64,000 bases of DNA from Multivorans sp965232105 (GCA_965232105.1 OZ246956.1:2108001-2172000); one strand, 5' to 3'. Numbered from the stretch's first letter, positions 35,386-44,477 are shown. Numbers and translations are program-made. The notes: generated by a model from the sequence alone, not told the origin.

Positions 35386-36609
35386 ATGCACTCTCGACCC
35401 ACCCAGGCCGTGATCCTGGCCGGCGGGCGAGGCACCCGTCTGGCGCCGCTGACGGACACGTTGCCGAAGGCGCTCATCCCGTTCCACGGCAAGCCGTTCC
35501 TGGGCCACGTCGTCGACATGTTGCGCGAGCAGGGGTTCGAACGCGTCCTGCTGCTGCTCGGCTACATGGCGGACGCGATGATCGACCACTTCGGCGACGG
35601 CTCGGCGTACGGGGTCGAGATCAGCTATCGGGTGACGGACGCTGACGACCTGACCGCGTACCGCGTGAAGGAAGCGGCCGATCAGCTCGACGAGCGCTTC
35701 CTGCTCCTGTACTGCGACAACTACTGGCCGATGCAGTTCGAGCGCATGTGGCGGGCCTACGTGGACTCCGGCGCGCAGGCGCAGATCACGGTGTACGCGA
35801 ACGCGGACGGCTACACGCGGGACAGCGTGATCGTGGGCGAGGACGGATTCGTGACGGTCTTCGACCGGGGCCGGACGACCCCGGGACTCAGCGGAGTCGA
35901 GATCAGCTACGCGATCCTGGAAAAAGCCGCGGTGCTGCCGCTGCTGCCGGACCACCAGGAGCTGTTCGAGGAGGCGGTCTACCCGGCCCTGACGGCCCGC
36001 GGCGAACTCCATGCCTACTGGAGCGAACACCGCTACTACAGCGTCGGCGGTCATGAGCGCCTGCCGTTGACCGAGGCCTTCTTCGCCCGCTCGCCGACGA
36101 TCATCCTGGACCGTGACGGCGTGCTGAACGTGCGTCCGCCCCGGGCGGAGTACGTCTGCAAGCCGGAGGAACTGCGCTGGCTGCCGGGCGCCCGCGAGGC
36201 GCTCGCCGCCTTCAACCGGGCCGGATGGCGGGTGCTCGTCGTGTCGAATCAGCCCGGCGTCGCCCGCGGCCGGATGACGCTGGACGACCTGGCGTCGGTC
36301 CATCGGCGCCTGTGCGGCGAGGCCGAGGCCGCGGGCGGACGGATCGACCGCATCTACTTCTGTCCTCACGGCTGGGACGAGGGCTGCGCCTGCCGCAAGC
36401 CGGCGCCGGGGATGCTCTTCCAGGCTCAGCGGGATCATCACCTCGACCTGACGAGGACGACCTTCCTGGGCGACGACGAGCGCGACGGTCAGGCGGCCGA
36501 CGCGGCGGGATGCCCGTTCGGCCTGGTCACGGAGAACGAACCGCTGCTCGCGCACGCCGAACGGCTGCTGGGCCTTCACGCGGCAGGCAGGACGGCGGTG
36601 GCTGGATGA
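35386..36609 (+). CDS. Sugar nucleotidyltransferase fused to GmhB-like HAD phosphatase
   Basis: Bifunctional 407-residue enzyme. Residues 8-230 are a nucleotidyltransferase: VILAGGRGTRLAPLTDTLPK with the KALIPF lysine, and YCDNYWP as the metal site. Residues 238-390 are a HAD-IIIA phosphatase: LDRDGVLNVRPP (D242, D244), VVSNQPGVARG and a zinc loop with C326, H328, C334, C336 (CPHGW...CACRKPAPGM), typical of GmhB/histidinol-phosphatase. Together with the heptose-kinase-like gene at 38161, this fits steps from heptose bisphosphate to NDP-D-glycero-D-manno-heptose (HddA, GmhB, HddC), with two steps fused. The stop overlaps the epimerase start (ATGA). The nucleotide (GDP or ADP) is not determined. 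Confidence 0.85.
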   Translation: MHSRPTQAVILAGGRGTRLAPLTDTLPKALIPFHGKPFLGHVVDMLREQGFERVLLLLGYMADAMIDHFGDGSAYGVEISYRVTDADDLTAYRVKEAADQLDERFLLLYCDNYWPMQFERMWRAYVDSGAQAQITVYANADGYTRDSVIVGEDGFVTVFDRGRTTPGLSGVEISYAILEKAAVLPLLPDHQELFEEAVYPALTARGELHAYWSEHRYYSVGGHERLPLTEAFFARSPTIILDRDGVLNVRPPRAEYVCKPEELRWLPGAREALAAFNRAGWRVLVVSNQPGVARGRMTLDDLASVHRRLCGEAEAAGGRIDRIYFCPHGWDEGCACRKPAPGMLFQAQRDHHLDLTRTTFLGDDERDGQAADAAGCPFGLVTENEPLLAHAERLLGLHAAGRTAVAG

Positions 36610-37691
36610 GTTCGGCTTTCGTTCGCCGGCCGGTCCTGGTGACCGGTCACCGCGGCTACCTCGGCTCCGTCATGGCGCCGCTTCTCGTCGAACGCGGCTA
36701 CGACGTGGTGGGGCTCGATGTCGGGTACTTCGACGACTGCTCGATTGCGGCCGATCCACTGCCGATCCCTTCGATCGACAAGGACATCCGGGACCTCGTG
36801 CCGGCGGACCTGCGCGCGTTCTACGCCGTGATCCATCTCGCGGCGCTGTCGAACGACCCGATCGGCAACCTGGACGAGACCTGGACGGAGGAGATCAACC
36901 ACCAATCTTCCGTGCGCCTCGCGGAACTGGCGCGCGAGGCGGACGTGCGCCGCTTCCTGTTTTCGTCTTCGTGCATCATGTACGGCCAGTCGAGCGCGGA
37001 GATCGTCGACGAGACTTCGCCGCTCGACCCGCGGACGCTGTACGCGAGGTCCAAGGTCCAGAGCGAAGAGGCGATTCGCGACCTGGCGACCGACGGTTTC
37101 TCGCCCACCTTGCTGCGCAACGGCACGGTCTACGGTCTGTCGCCGCGGATGCGCTTCGACACGGTCCTGAACGACCTGACCGGCGCCGCCTTCGCGAACA
37201 AGCGCGTCGTCGTCTACGGCGACGGCAAGCCGTGGAGGCCGGTGGTCCATGTGCGGGACGTGGCGGCGGCGTTCTGCCGGGTCCTCGAGGCGCCGCTCTC
37301 GTTGGTGCACAACGAGGCGTTCAACACGGGCGCCGATCACCTGAACCACCGCGTGATCGAGCTGGCCGAGATCGCGGCCGACCTCGTGCCGGGATGCGAC
37401 CTGGAGGTCCGCGGCGAACCCGGCGCCGACCGACGCACCTACCGCGCCTCGTTCGAGAAGTTCGCCCGCGCCTTTCCGGACTTCGAGTTCCGGTGGGAAG
37501 CGGCGAGCGGCGCCGCCCAGTTGATCGAGGACTATCGGCGGATCGGCCTCGATGCGGGGTTGTACGGCGACAGGCGCTTCGTCCGCCTGCGCTGGCTCAA
37601 TCACCTGCTCGAAGCGGGGCGGCTGGACGGCTCGCTGCGCTGGGATGCCGGCGCCGTGGGTGGGGAGAGACAACCGGAGGGCAAGGGATGA
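36606..37691 (+). CDS. NAD-dependent sugar epimerase/dehydratase
   Basis: 361-residue extended short-chain dehydrogenase. The Rossmann motif is VTGHRGYLG (12-20, GxxGxxG), and the catalytic pair is Y146 and K150 in TLYARSK, with SSSCIMYG providing the serine. It would act on a nucleotide sugar (4,6-dehydratase, epimerase or reductase). The order nucleotidyltransferase-epimerase-cupin epimerase-kinase-methyltransferase points to a modified heptose or deoxy sugar. It overlaps both neighbours by 4 bases (ATGA at 36606 and 37688). Confidence 0.88.
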   Translation: MSSAFVRRPVLVTGHRGYLGSVMAPLLVERGYDVVGLDVGYFDDCSIAADPLPIPSIDKDIRDLVPADLRAFYAVIHLAALSNDPIGNLDETWTEEINHQSSVRLAELAREADVRRFLFSSSCIMYGQSSAEIVDETSPLDPRTLYARSKVQSEEAIRDLATDGFSPTLLRNGTVYGLSPRMRFDTVLNDLTGAAFANKRVVVYGDGKPWRPVVHVRDVAAAFCRVLEAPLSLVHNEAFNTGADHLNHRVIELAEIAADLVPGCDLEVRGEPGADRRTYRASFEKFARAFPDFEFRWEAASGAAQLIEDYRRIGLDAGLYGDRRFVRLRWLNHLLEAGRLDGSLRWDAGAVGGERQPEGKG

Positions 37692-38137
37692 TCCACGGCG
37701 TCAAGGTGGTTCCGCTTCGTCAGATCGTCGACGAGCGGGGCAAGATCATGCACATGCTGAAGGCCACCGACGAGCACTTCCTCGGCTTCGGCGAGATCTA
37801 CTTCTCGACCGCCTGGCCGGGAACGATCAAGGCCTGGCACATCCACCGGTCGATGACCGTGAACAACGCGGTCGTCAGCGGCCGGGCCAAGCTCGTGATG
37901 TACGACCTGCGCGAGGATTCGCCGACCCACGGCGAACTCCAGGAGGTCTTCTTCGGCGAGGACAACTACGTCCTGGTGCAGATTCCGCCGGGGATCGCCA
38001 ACGGTTACAAGGCGTACGGCGAAAGCCAGGTGATCATGGCCAACGCCGCCACCGAGCCGCACGACCCCGACGAGATGGAGCGGCTCGATCCGTTCACCGA
38101 CCGGATCCCCTACGACTGGGCCCTCCGGCACGGCTGA
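37688..38137 (+). CDS. RmlC-like cupin sugar epimerase
   Basis: 149-residue cupin resembling dTDP-4-keto-sugar 3,5-epimerases. Visible features are GTIKAWHIHRSMTV with the active-site histidine, QIPPGIANGYKAYG and the final DPFTDRIPYDW, which is close to the RmlC C-terminus. It would epimerise a 4-keto nucleotide sugar made by the preceding dehydrogenase. The sequence is shorter than RmlC (about 180 residues), more like the FdtA/WcaG-associated or CDP-sugar variants. ATG 37688 overlaps the previous stop. Confidence 0.82.
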   Translation: MIHGVKVVPLRQIVDERGKIMHMLKATDEHFLGFGEIYFSTAWPGTIKAWHIHRSMTVNNAVVSGRAKLVMYDLREDSPTHGELQEVFFGEDNYVLVQIPPGIANGYKAYGESQVIMANAATEPHDPDEMERLDPFTDRIPYDWALRHG

Positions 38138-38160
38138 GGCAGCCGGAGCTCTCGCGCACA

Positions 38161-39168
38161 GTGGACCAATCCAGGCTGATCGTTACCCGTACGCCGCTCA
38201 GGGTGTCCCTGGTGGGCGGCGGCACCGACCTGCCGGCCTTCTACCGGCGGGAGGGCGGCGCCGTCCTCTCGACGACGATCGACCGCTACGTCTACGTCAC
38301 GGTGAAGCGCCACAGCGAGTTGTTCTTCGAGCCGGTCCGCGTCAACTACTCGCGCAGCGAGCAAGTCGAGCGGATAGACGAACTGGAGAACAACATCGCC
38401 CGGGAGTGTCTGCGTTTCCTGGACGTCGATCCGCCGGTCTACATCTCGACCGTCGGCGACGTGCCGGCGTCGACCGGGCTCGGCGGTTCGAGCGCCTTCG
38501 CGGTCGGCCTGCTCAACGCCCTCCACTCCTACAAGGGCGAGCGCGCCTCGGCGGGTCAGTTGGCGGAGGAGGCCTGCCACATCGAGATCGACGTCCTGGG
38601 CGAGCGGATCGGCAAGCAGGATCAGTACGCGGCGGCGTACGGCGGCCTCAACCTGCTGTCGTTCAAGCCGGACGGTGGCGTCACCGTCGAGCACCTGCGG
38701 ATCCCTGGCGACCGGTTGCGCGAGTTCTTCCAGTCCGTCCTCATGTTCTGGACCGGACACCAGCGGGACGCGAGCGCGGTCCTCTCGGAGCAGGACGACC
38801 GCACCGAGCTGAACCTGAAGTCGCTCTGCCGGATGCGCGATCAGGCGCGCGATCTGCACCGGGCCCTCGGTGCCGGCGAGATCGACATCGAGGGGATCGG
38901 CCGGCTGCTTGACCGGGGCTGGCGAATGAAGCGGGAGCTCGCGGGATCGATCACGACGCCGTTGATCGACGGTTGGTACGACGCGGCGATCGCGGCCGGC
39001 GCTCTGGGCGGCAAACTCTGCGGCGCCGGCGGCGGCGGGTTCCTGCTGTTCGTCGTGCCGCCCGAGCGGCAGGCCGCGGTGCGCTCGGCGCTCGGCGACC
39101 TCTTCGAGTTGCCCGTCGGCCACGAGTCCCACGGTTCCCAACTCGTGGCTCCGTTCCACCATGGCTGA
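38161..39168 (+). CDS. hddA: GHMP kinase, D-glycero-D-manno-heptose 7-phosphate 1-kinase-like
   Basis: 335-residue GHMP-family sugar kinase resembling HddA. Features: RTPLRVSLVGGGTDLPAFYR at the start (motif 1), the ATP loop PASTGLGGSSAF (102-113) and KLCGAGGGGFLLF (motif 3). HddA phosphorylates heptose 7-phosphate at C1 before GmhB dephosphorylation and nucleotidyl transfer, matching the fused enzyme at 35386. No gmhA isomerase lies in the window. The GTG start at 38161 is the only reasonable one. The 3' end overlaps the methyltransferase gene by 8 bases. The specificity (heptose versus fucose or another sugar) is inferred. Confidence 0.82.
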   Translation: MDQSRLIVTRTPLRVSLVGGGTDLPAFYRREGGAVLSTTIDRYVYVTVKRHSELFFEPVRVNYSRSEQVERIDELENNIARECLRFLDVDPPVYISTVGDVPASTGLGGSSAFAVGLLNALHSYKGERASAGQLAEEACHIEIDVLGERIGKQDQYAAAYGGLNLLSFKPDGGVTVEHLRIPGDRLREFFQSVLMFWTGHQRDASAVLSEQDDRTELNLKSLCRMRDQARDLHRALGAGEIDIEGIGRLLDRGWRMKRELAGSITTPLIDGWYDAAIAAGALGGKLCGAGGGGFLLFVVPPERQAAVRSALGDLFELPVGHESHGSQLVAPFHHG

Positions 39169-40384
39169 CTGCCTCGTCTGCGCCGAACCCACCGTCGAGG
39201 ACTTCCTTGACCTCGGCTCGACAGCGCTTGCCAACAAGTTCCCCAGCGCCGAAGATCTCGGCCGTCCCGAACCCCGTTTCCCCCTGCGCGTCGGCTTCTG
39301 CCACGGTTGCGGTCACGTCCAGCTCGTCGAACGCGTGCCGCCGGAGGCGATGTTCACGGACTACCTGTACGTGTCGTCCGCCTCCGACACCCTCCGCGCC
39401 CACTTCGACGACCTGGCGACCACGCTGACCGCGCGCCACGGCCTCGCGGGCGGCGGTTTGGTCATCGACATCGGCTGCAACGACGCCTCGTTGCTGTGCG
39501 CCTTCCGCGATCGCGGCGCCGGGACTCTGGGCGTCGACCCGGCCGAGAACCTGGCCGAGTTCAGTCGCGGCACCGGGATCGAGCGGTACCAGGGCTTCTT
39601 CGGCGCGGACACCGTGCCGGAGATCGTCGACCGCCGGGGCCGCGCCGCCCTGATCACCGCGACGAACACCTTCCCGCACATCCCCGATCTGCAAGGCTTC
39701 GTCGCCGGCCTGGACACCGCCCTCGCACCGGACGGCGCGTTCGTGCTGGAGGCGCACTACCTGGTGGACCTGCTCGACCAGCTCGCGTTCGACACCGTGT
39801 ACCACGAGCACGTTTCCTACTGGGCGCTGGGTCCGATGAAGCGGCTCTTCGAGGATCACGGCATGGAGGTGGTGCGTGCCGAGCGGCTGCCGATCCACCA
39901 CGGTCAGCTTCGCGCGACGGTGATGCGTCGTGGTGAGGGGGACGTGGATGGCAGCGTCGCCGAAGTCCTCGCCGCCGAACGGGAGATGGGCATCGACCGT
40001 TTCGAGACCTGGAGTGCGTTCGCCGGGCGAGTCGACCGCCTGAAGACGGAAGTCGTGGACTGTCTCCGCGGCCTCAAGGCGGACGGTCGTCGTCTCGCCG
40101 GCTACGGCGCTCCGGCCAAGGGCAGCACGTTGCTGGAGTACTTGCGGTTGGGCCCGGACCTGCTCGACTTCATCGCGGACCGCAGCCCGCTGAAGCAGGG
40201 GCGCTACACCCCGGGCTCGCACATTCCGATCGTCGCTCCCGAGGCGCTGCTGGAGGACCCTTCGCCGGACCACGTACTCCTACTGGCCTGGAACTTCGAG
40301 GACGAGATCCTCGCCCAGCAGGCCGAGTTCCGCCGCCGCGGCGGCAAGTTCATCCTGCCGGTGCCGGAAGTTCGCATCGTCTGA
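39161..40384 (+). CDS. Zinc-containing sugar C-methyltransferase
   Basis: 407-residue protein with the three-part architecture of nucleotide-sugar C-methyltransferases such as TylC3/NovU. An N-terminal zinc-binding part has C4/C7 (CLVC) and FCHGCGH. A SAM-binding core has VIDIGCNDASLL and GVDPAENLA. A C-terminal domain has YGAPAKGSTLLEY and the end FILPVPEVRIV. DTVYHEHVSYW carries the His residues that act in this family. It would add a branch methyl to a keto-sugar nucleotide, so the glycan probably contains a C-methylated deoxy sugar or heptose. It overlaps the kinase gene by 8 bases and ends the sugar-nucleotide operon. Confidence 0.87.
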   Translation: MADCLVCAEPTVEDFLDLGSTALANKFPSAEDLGRPEPRFPLRVGFCHGCGHVQLVERVPPEAMFTDYLYVSSASDTLRAHFDDLATTLTARHGLAGGGLVIDIGCNDASLLCAFRDRGAGTLGVDPAENLAEFSRGTGIERYQGFFGADTVPEIVDRRGRAALITATNTFPHIPDLQGFVAGLDTALAPDGAFVLEAHYLVDLLDQLAFDTVYHEHVSYWALGPMKRLFEDHGMEVVRAERLPIHHGQLRATVMRRGEGDVDGSVAEVLAAEREMGIDRFETWSAFAGRVDRLKTEVVDCLRGLKADGRRLAGYGAPAKGSTLLEYLRLGPDLLDFIADRSPLKQGRYTPGSHIPIVAPEALLEDPSPDHVLLLAWNFEDEILAQQAEFRRRGGKFILPVPEVRIV

Positions 40385-40394
40385 TCCTGCTGGC

Positions 40395-41174
40395 ATGTCG
40401 ACGGCCGTGTTTCGCTTGCGACCCGGAGCCGACTTGGCAGCCGTCCTGCTGCTTTGCCTCGCCTGCGCAGCGCCGGCGCCGGCGCCGCAACAGCCGCCCT
40501 TCCGCGGCACGGCTTTCATCGACCCCGATCTCATCGTCGCGTCCGACCCTTCAGCGCTGCGGGGTCTCGAGTCCGCGGGCCGCGACATGCGCAGGATGTT
40601 CGATCGTCGCGCCGACGCCTTCGTGCCGACCGATGCCTACCTGTTCAACGCCACCTTCGAGGGCGATGCGGTCGTCGAGGTGCAGGTCAACGTGGAGTTC
40701 GGCGACGTGGACTTGGCCGAGCGTCACGCGGCCTTCTACGCCCGGGCCATCGGGCAACTGCCGGCGGGCCTGCGAACGCGGGTCGAAACCGTGTGGATTC
40801 ATCGGGGCGTCATGCCCTTCGGCGGCGGCAACGACAACATCCTGATCCACACCGGCAAGGCCGCGGAGTACCTGCGCGACGGTGTGCTGGAAGAGATCCT
40901 GATGCACGAGGCGGCGCACACCTCGCTCGATCCGGTTCATGCGGCCGCCGACGCGTGGCTCGCCGCCCAGGAGGCGGACGGCAGATTCGTTTCCGACTAC
41001 GCGCGCGACCATCCGCGTCGGGAAGATGTCGCGGAGAGCTTCGGGCCGTTCTTCGCGGTTCGACACCGTTCAGAGCGAGTTTTCCGCGGCGTGGCCGAGA
41101 CGATCCAGGCTACGATGCCGAACCGCATCGAGTACTTCGACCGGCTGGACCTGGACATGCGTCCCGTCAGGTAG
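40395..41174 (+). CDS. Putative zinc metalloprotease lipoprotein
   Basis: 259 residues with a signal-like N-terminus (ADLAAVLLLCLAC) that could carry a lipidated cysteine. The single strong motif is EEILMHEAAHTSLDP with HEAAH at 171-175, the HExxH zinc site of gluzincin/metzincin-type peptidases. No third ligand can be named with confidence. I do not recognise the family. It starts 10 bases after the methyltransferase and converges with the PQQ-repeat gene, so a role in the glycan locus is uncertain. Confidence 0.62.
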   Translation: MSTAVFRLRPGADLAAVLLLCLACAAPAPAPQQPPFRGTAFIDPDLIVASDPSALRGLESAGRDMRRMFDRRADAFVPTDAYLFNATFEGDAVVEVQVNVEFGDVDLAERHAAFYARAIGQLPAGLRTRVETVWIHRGVMPFGGGNDNILIHTGKAAEYLRDGVLEEILMHEAAHTSLDPVHAAADAWLAAQEADGRFVSDYARDHPRREDVAESFGPFFAVRHRSERVFRGVAETIQATMPNRIEYFDRLDLDMRPVR

Positions 41175-41184
41175 GCCAGCCGCC

Positions 41185-42630
41185 CTACTGCTCCCGGAAG
41201 CTGTACAGCTTCGACCGCGTCCGCATGACCAGCCGGTCGCCGGCCAGGGCCGGGGAGGCGAGGGTCATCTCGTCGAGGTCGTTCGCGTGGAGCTGCTCGA
41301 ACTCGCCGTTGGTACCGAAGACGAAGGTCGTGCCGGCTTCGTCCGTGGCGAAGATCCGGTCCCGGTAGGCCCAGGGCGAGGTCGTGAAGTGGCCGTTCGA
41401 GTCCTTGATCCGCGCCTGGAAGAAGCGCTCGCCGGTGGCCGCGTCGTAGCGGGCGAAGATGCCGCGGTCGTAGACGACCCACAGCGAGCCCTTGTAGGGC
41501 ACGGGAGTCGGGATGTAGGTGCCAGCCCGGCTGTCGTTCCAGACGACGAAGTCGTTGCTCGTTTCGTCCTCGGCCAGCGTGAGGTCGCCGGCGGCGCCGG
41601 GGCGGACCGCGGTGATCGGGCGGTTCTGGTCTCCGTGAACACCGGACGTGATGTACAGGAGACCCTCATAGGCGAAGGGCGTCGGCACCGGCAGCAGCGA
41701 ATGCCGCGTCAGGCGCCACAACTCCCGCCCCATCGTGTCGTAGCTGATCGCTGTGTAGGGCCCGAGCGCGACGATCTCGGTGCGCTCCTCGTGACGCCAG
41801 ACGAAGGGCGTGCTCCACGAGGTTCGATGGTTCGGGGCGTGCGGAGCCGCCAGCCGTCCGCGGGCCGTGCGCCAGAACTCGCGCCCGTCCTGCTTGGAGA
41901 AGGCGGCGAGGAACGGATGCTCCTGATTGTCGTTCAAGACCAGGACCAGATCGTCGGTCAGGGCCGGCGAGCCGCCGGTGCCGAAGTCCATGTAGATCTG
42001 GAAGGGGTCGAGCCGCCGCTCCCAGCGCAGGTCGCCGTCCAGCGAGTAGGCCCAGAGGCCGAGACCCGTGATGTAGACGAAGATCGTCTCGCCGTCGGTC
42101 ACCGGTGTCTCCGAGGCGAAGGTGTTCTTCGAGTGGCGGCCGCCTGGAGGTGGGCCGGCAAGGAACGTCCGCCGCCAGATTTCTGCGCCGTCCTCGAGCG
42201 AGTAGGCGATCAACAGGTAGTCCAGATCGACCTCGTCGGGAAACTCGATGAACCGCTCATCGTGCCGCTTGAGGACTTCCTCCCAGGGCAGGCCCTGCTC
42301 CCGGAGCTCGCGCATGAACTCGTTGCTGTACTCGGTGCCGAACTCCGGCTGCTTCGTTGCCTCAGCCTGTGCGGTTGCGGTGATCAGGAAGACGGTGTTG
42401 CCAACGACGACCGGCGACGACCAGCCGGAACCGGGCACGTCGACACTCCATTCGACGTTCTCGGTGGTCGACCAGTGGAGCGGCAGACGGTCGTTGTCCG
42501 AAACCGGGATGCCGTCTGGTCCACGGAAGCCTGGCCATGTGGGGGCCGGCGGCGGCTCGGCGGCCGGCTGCGCTTGTGTGGGCACAGCGACGCAAACCAG
42601 GATGAGCGCGGCGACGAGGAGGCGTTGCAT
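41185..42630 (-). CDS. PQQ-like beta-propeller protein
   Basis: 481-residue exported beta-propeller resembling BamB/quinoprotein-dehydrogenase folds without a clear catalytic domain. ATG 42630 gives a signal peptide (LLVAALILVCVAVPTQAQ). Repeats with the consensus DG.EFWR or G..LWR motif are seen (QDGREFWRT, DTMGRELWRL, DGAEIWRR, ATGERFFQA), with WPGFRGPDGIPVSD at the start as in many planctomycete/acidobacterial PQQ-repeat proteins. The function is unknown. Its 5' end faces, and nearly abuts, the divergent glycosyltransferase gene. Confidence 0.82.
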   Translation of the reverse strand: MQRLLVAALILVCVAVPTQAQPAAEPPPAPTWPGFRGPDGIPVSDNDRLPLHWSTTENVEWSVDVPGSGWSSPVVVGNTVFLITATAQAEATKQPEFGTEYSNEFMRELREQGLPWEEVLKRHDERFIEFPDEVDLDYLLIAYSLEDGAEIWRRTFLAGPPPGGRHSKNTFASETPVTDGETIFVYITGLGLWAYSLDGDLRWERRLDPFQIYMDFGTGGSPALTDDLVLVLNDNQEHPFLAAFSKQDGREFWRTARGRLAAPHAPNHRTSWSTPFVWRHEERTEIVALGPYTAISYDTMGRELWRLTRHSLLPVPTPFAYEGLLYITSGVHGDQNRPITAVRPGAAGDLTLAEDETSNDFVVWNDSRAGTYIPTPVPYKGSLWVVYDRGIFARYDAATGERFFQARIKDSNGHFTTSPWAYRDRIFATDEAGTTFVFGTNGEFEQLHANDLDEMTLASPALAGDRLVMRTRSKLYSFREQ

Positions 42631-42674
42631 GGCGGAGATGTTACCGGCCGCGACCGCTGCGTTACGCTGCTCGC

Positions 42675-43610
42675 GTGGCTGGAGAAGGAGCACCGCGCGT
42701 CGCCGCAATCGTCTTGAACTACAACGGTCGCGACATCACACTGCAGGCGCTCGCCAGCCTGGAGACGATGACGTATCCCGCCTGCGAGCTGATCCACATC
42801 GACAACGGTTCGAGCGACGGGTCCAGCGAGGCGGTCGCGGCGGCGCATCCGAGCGTGACCCAGATCCGGGTCGAGGAGAACCGGGGCGTCGTCTTCGGAA
42901 TGAACCAGGGGATCGAACTCGCGGTGAGCCGCGGCGTCGACTACCTGCTGCTGCTGAACAACGACATCGAAGTCGAGCCGGACTTCCTCGACGAACTTGT
43001 CACGGTGGCCGAGACGGATCCGGCGATCGGCTGCGTGGGACCGAAGATCCTCTACCACGGGGAGCGGGACCGTCTCTGGTCCGCCGGAGGCCGCATTCGC
43101 TTCCGCGAGTCGATGACCCGGGAGCGGGGCGAAGGCGAGGTGGATCGCGGGCAGTACGACCGGGACGAGGAAGTGCCCTACGTGAACGGCTGCGCGATGC
43201 TGGTGCGCCGGAGCGTCGTCGAAGAGATCGGTCTCTGGGATCCGCTGTTTCACCTCGCCCTCGACGACGCCGACTGGTGCATGCGGATGAAGGCGCGCGG
43301 CTACCGCTGCTACTACGCACACCGGGCGGTGCTGTACCACATGGTGGCGCGTACCGTTGGTGGCTATCGGGCTTCCCGCACGTTCTTCAATGGCCGTAGC
43401 GCGGCACTGTTCGTCCGCCGTTACGGTGGCCCGCTCCAGTGGTGTTCGTTCCTGGCCTTCCTCTCGGCGGGGCTCTTCCTCGCCTTCTTTCGCGAGCTCG
43501 CGCGCGGCAACCAGGGCGCCGTGATCGCCAAGCTGCGCGGCGTGATCGAGGGATTGAAGGCGCCGATGGCGCCGCCGCCGAGGATCGACGAGGGTGTCCG
43601 GGCATGCTGA
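42675..43610 (+). CDS. Family 2 glycosyltransferase (rhamnosyltransferase-like)
   Basis: 311-residue GT2 enzyme. RVAAIVLNYNGRDITLQALA starts the nucleotide-binding domain. LIHIDNGSSDGS, LLLLNNDIEVEPDFLDEL (DxD equivalent NDIE) and FHLALDDADWCMRM are the standard motifs of the rhamnosyltransferase-like group, and a C-terminal hydrophobic patch (SFLAFLSAGLFLAFF) suggests membrane association. The GTG start at 42675 is the best available. It overlaps the acetyltransferase gene by 7 bases. Confidence 0.88.
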   Translation: MAGEGAPRVAAIVLNYNGRDITLQALASLETMTYPACELIHIDNGSSDGSSEAVAAAHPSVTQIRVEENRGVVFGMNQGIELAVSRGVDYLLLLNNDIEVEPDFLDELVTVAETDPAIGCVGPKILYHGERDRLWSAGGRIRFRESMTRERGEGEVDRGQYDRDEEVPYVNGCAMLVRRSVVEEIGLWDPLFHLALDDADWCMRMKARGYRCYYAHRAVLYHMVARTVGGYRASRTFFNGRSAALFVRRYGGPLQWCSFLAFLSAGLFLAFFRELARGNQGAVIAKLRGVIEGLKAPMAPPPRIDEGVRAC

Positions 43611-44125
43611 AGAACCTGCGTGAGGACACGCGACGGCTGCGCGCGATCAAGACCAAGCCGTTCCCCTTCTACGTCGTCGAATCGCTCCTGTTCGAGAACG
43701 GCTACCAGGCGGTCGTTCTCTACCGCCTCGCTCACTGGTTCAAGAGCCATCGCGTGCCGGTGCTCGGGCCGGCCTTCGCCAGGCTGTCGCTGTTCCTCAC
43801 CAGCGTCGACATCGCGCCCGCCGCCCGGATCGGGCCGGGGCTGTTCATCAGCCACGGCACCGGCCTGGTGATCGGCAACGGCGTGCGTATCGGCCGCAAC
43901 GGCACGCTGCTCCATCAGGTGACGATCGGCGCTCCGACCGGCAAGCGGCTGGACCTGATGCCGACCCTCGGCGACAACGTGTTCGTCGGCGCCGGCAGCC
44001 GGCTGATCGGCAGGATCGAGATCGGAGACGATGTGTTCATCGGCGTGAACTGTGTCGTGGCCGAGGACATCCCGGCGGGCACGAAGGTCACGACGACTGC
44101 GGGCCTGCGACTGGAGTCCCGGTGA
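43604..44125 (+). CDS. Serine acetyltransferase-like hexapeptide-repeat acyltransferase
   Basis: 173-residue left-handed beta-helix enzyme. The helical N-terminus has LYRLAHWFKSHRVPVL, followed by hexapeptide repeats (IGPGLFISHGTGLVIGNGVR, IGRNGTLLHQVTIG) carrying the catalytic His in SHGTG. It resembles CysE-type serine O-acetyltransferases but is shorter than full CysE (about 270) and sits in a glycan operon, so sugar O-acetylation is as likely as cysteine synthesis. Translationally linked to the upstream glycosyltransferase. Confidence 0.85.
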   Translation: MLKNLREDTRRLRAIKTKPFPFYVVESLLFENGYQAVVLYRLAHWFKSHRVPVLGPAFARLSLFLTSVDIAPAARIGPGLFISHGTGLVIGNGVRIGRNGTLLHQVTIGAPTGKRLDLMPTLGDNVFVGAGSRLIGRIEIGDDVFIGVNCVVAEDIPAGTKVTTTAGLRLESR

Positions 44126-44181
44126 AGCAGCGGCGAGCGCGGGTTCGGGACTTACCTGGATTGCTGAGCCTTGAGGGGTAT

Positions 44182-44193
44182 GGCAGTATTGCC
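44182..44193. promoter_or_regulatory. Possible toxin-antitoxin operator
   Basis: GGCAGTATTGCC (arms GGCA and TGCC around GTAT) lies directly ahead of the ribbon-helix-helix antitoxin start at 44199. Such antitoxins bind inverted repeats in their own promoter. The site is short, so this is only a suggestion. Confidence 0.3.
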
Positions 44194-44198
44194 GCGTT

Positions 44199-44477
44199 AT
44201 GGCAAAGGCCACCTACTCTCTCGACGATGAGACCCTCCGCCGGATTCGCGGGGCCGCGCTTCGGTTCGGCAAGCCGCAAAGCCAGATCGTGCGGGAAGCG
44301 GTTGCTGACTACGTGGCGCGGGCAAATCGACTGAGTGAAGGCGAGCGCCTGCGCATGCTCAGCATTCTGGAGAACCTGCGTCAGGCACCGGTCGCGCGCA
44401 CACGCGAGGCCGTCCAGGCCGAGATCGACGAAGTTCGCGCTTCCCGGCGCGAAGGCTGGTTCGGAGCCGAGGATTGA
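44199..44477 (+). CDS. Ribbon-helix-helix antitoxin
   Basis: 92-residue antitoxin. The N-terminus AKATYSLDDETLRRIRGAAL followed by QSQIVREAVADYVARA is the CopG/Arc-type ribbon-helix-helix DNA-binding fold. The C-terminal tail with AEIDEVRASRREGWFGAE would bind and block the toxin. It is followed by a PIN toxin whose TTG start overlaps this stop (TTGA). Expected to repress its own operon. Opens the conflict-gene island. Confidence 0.85.
   Translation: MAKATYSLDDETLRRIRGAALRFGKPQSQIVREAVADYVARANRLSEGERLRMLSILENLRQAPVARTREAVQAEIDEVRASRREGWFGAED

Noticed and set aside
33844..36579. Long N-terminal extension of the minus-strand GT2 gene
   Set aside because: It overlaps the sulfatase and the plus-strand nucleotidyltransferase and has no domain. 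The TTG at 33843 matches the family start.
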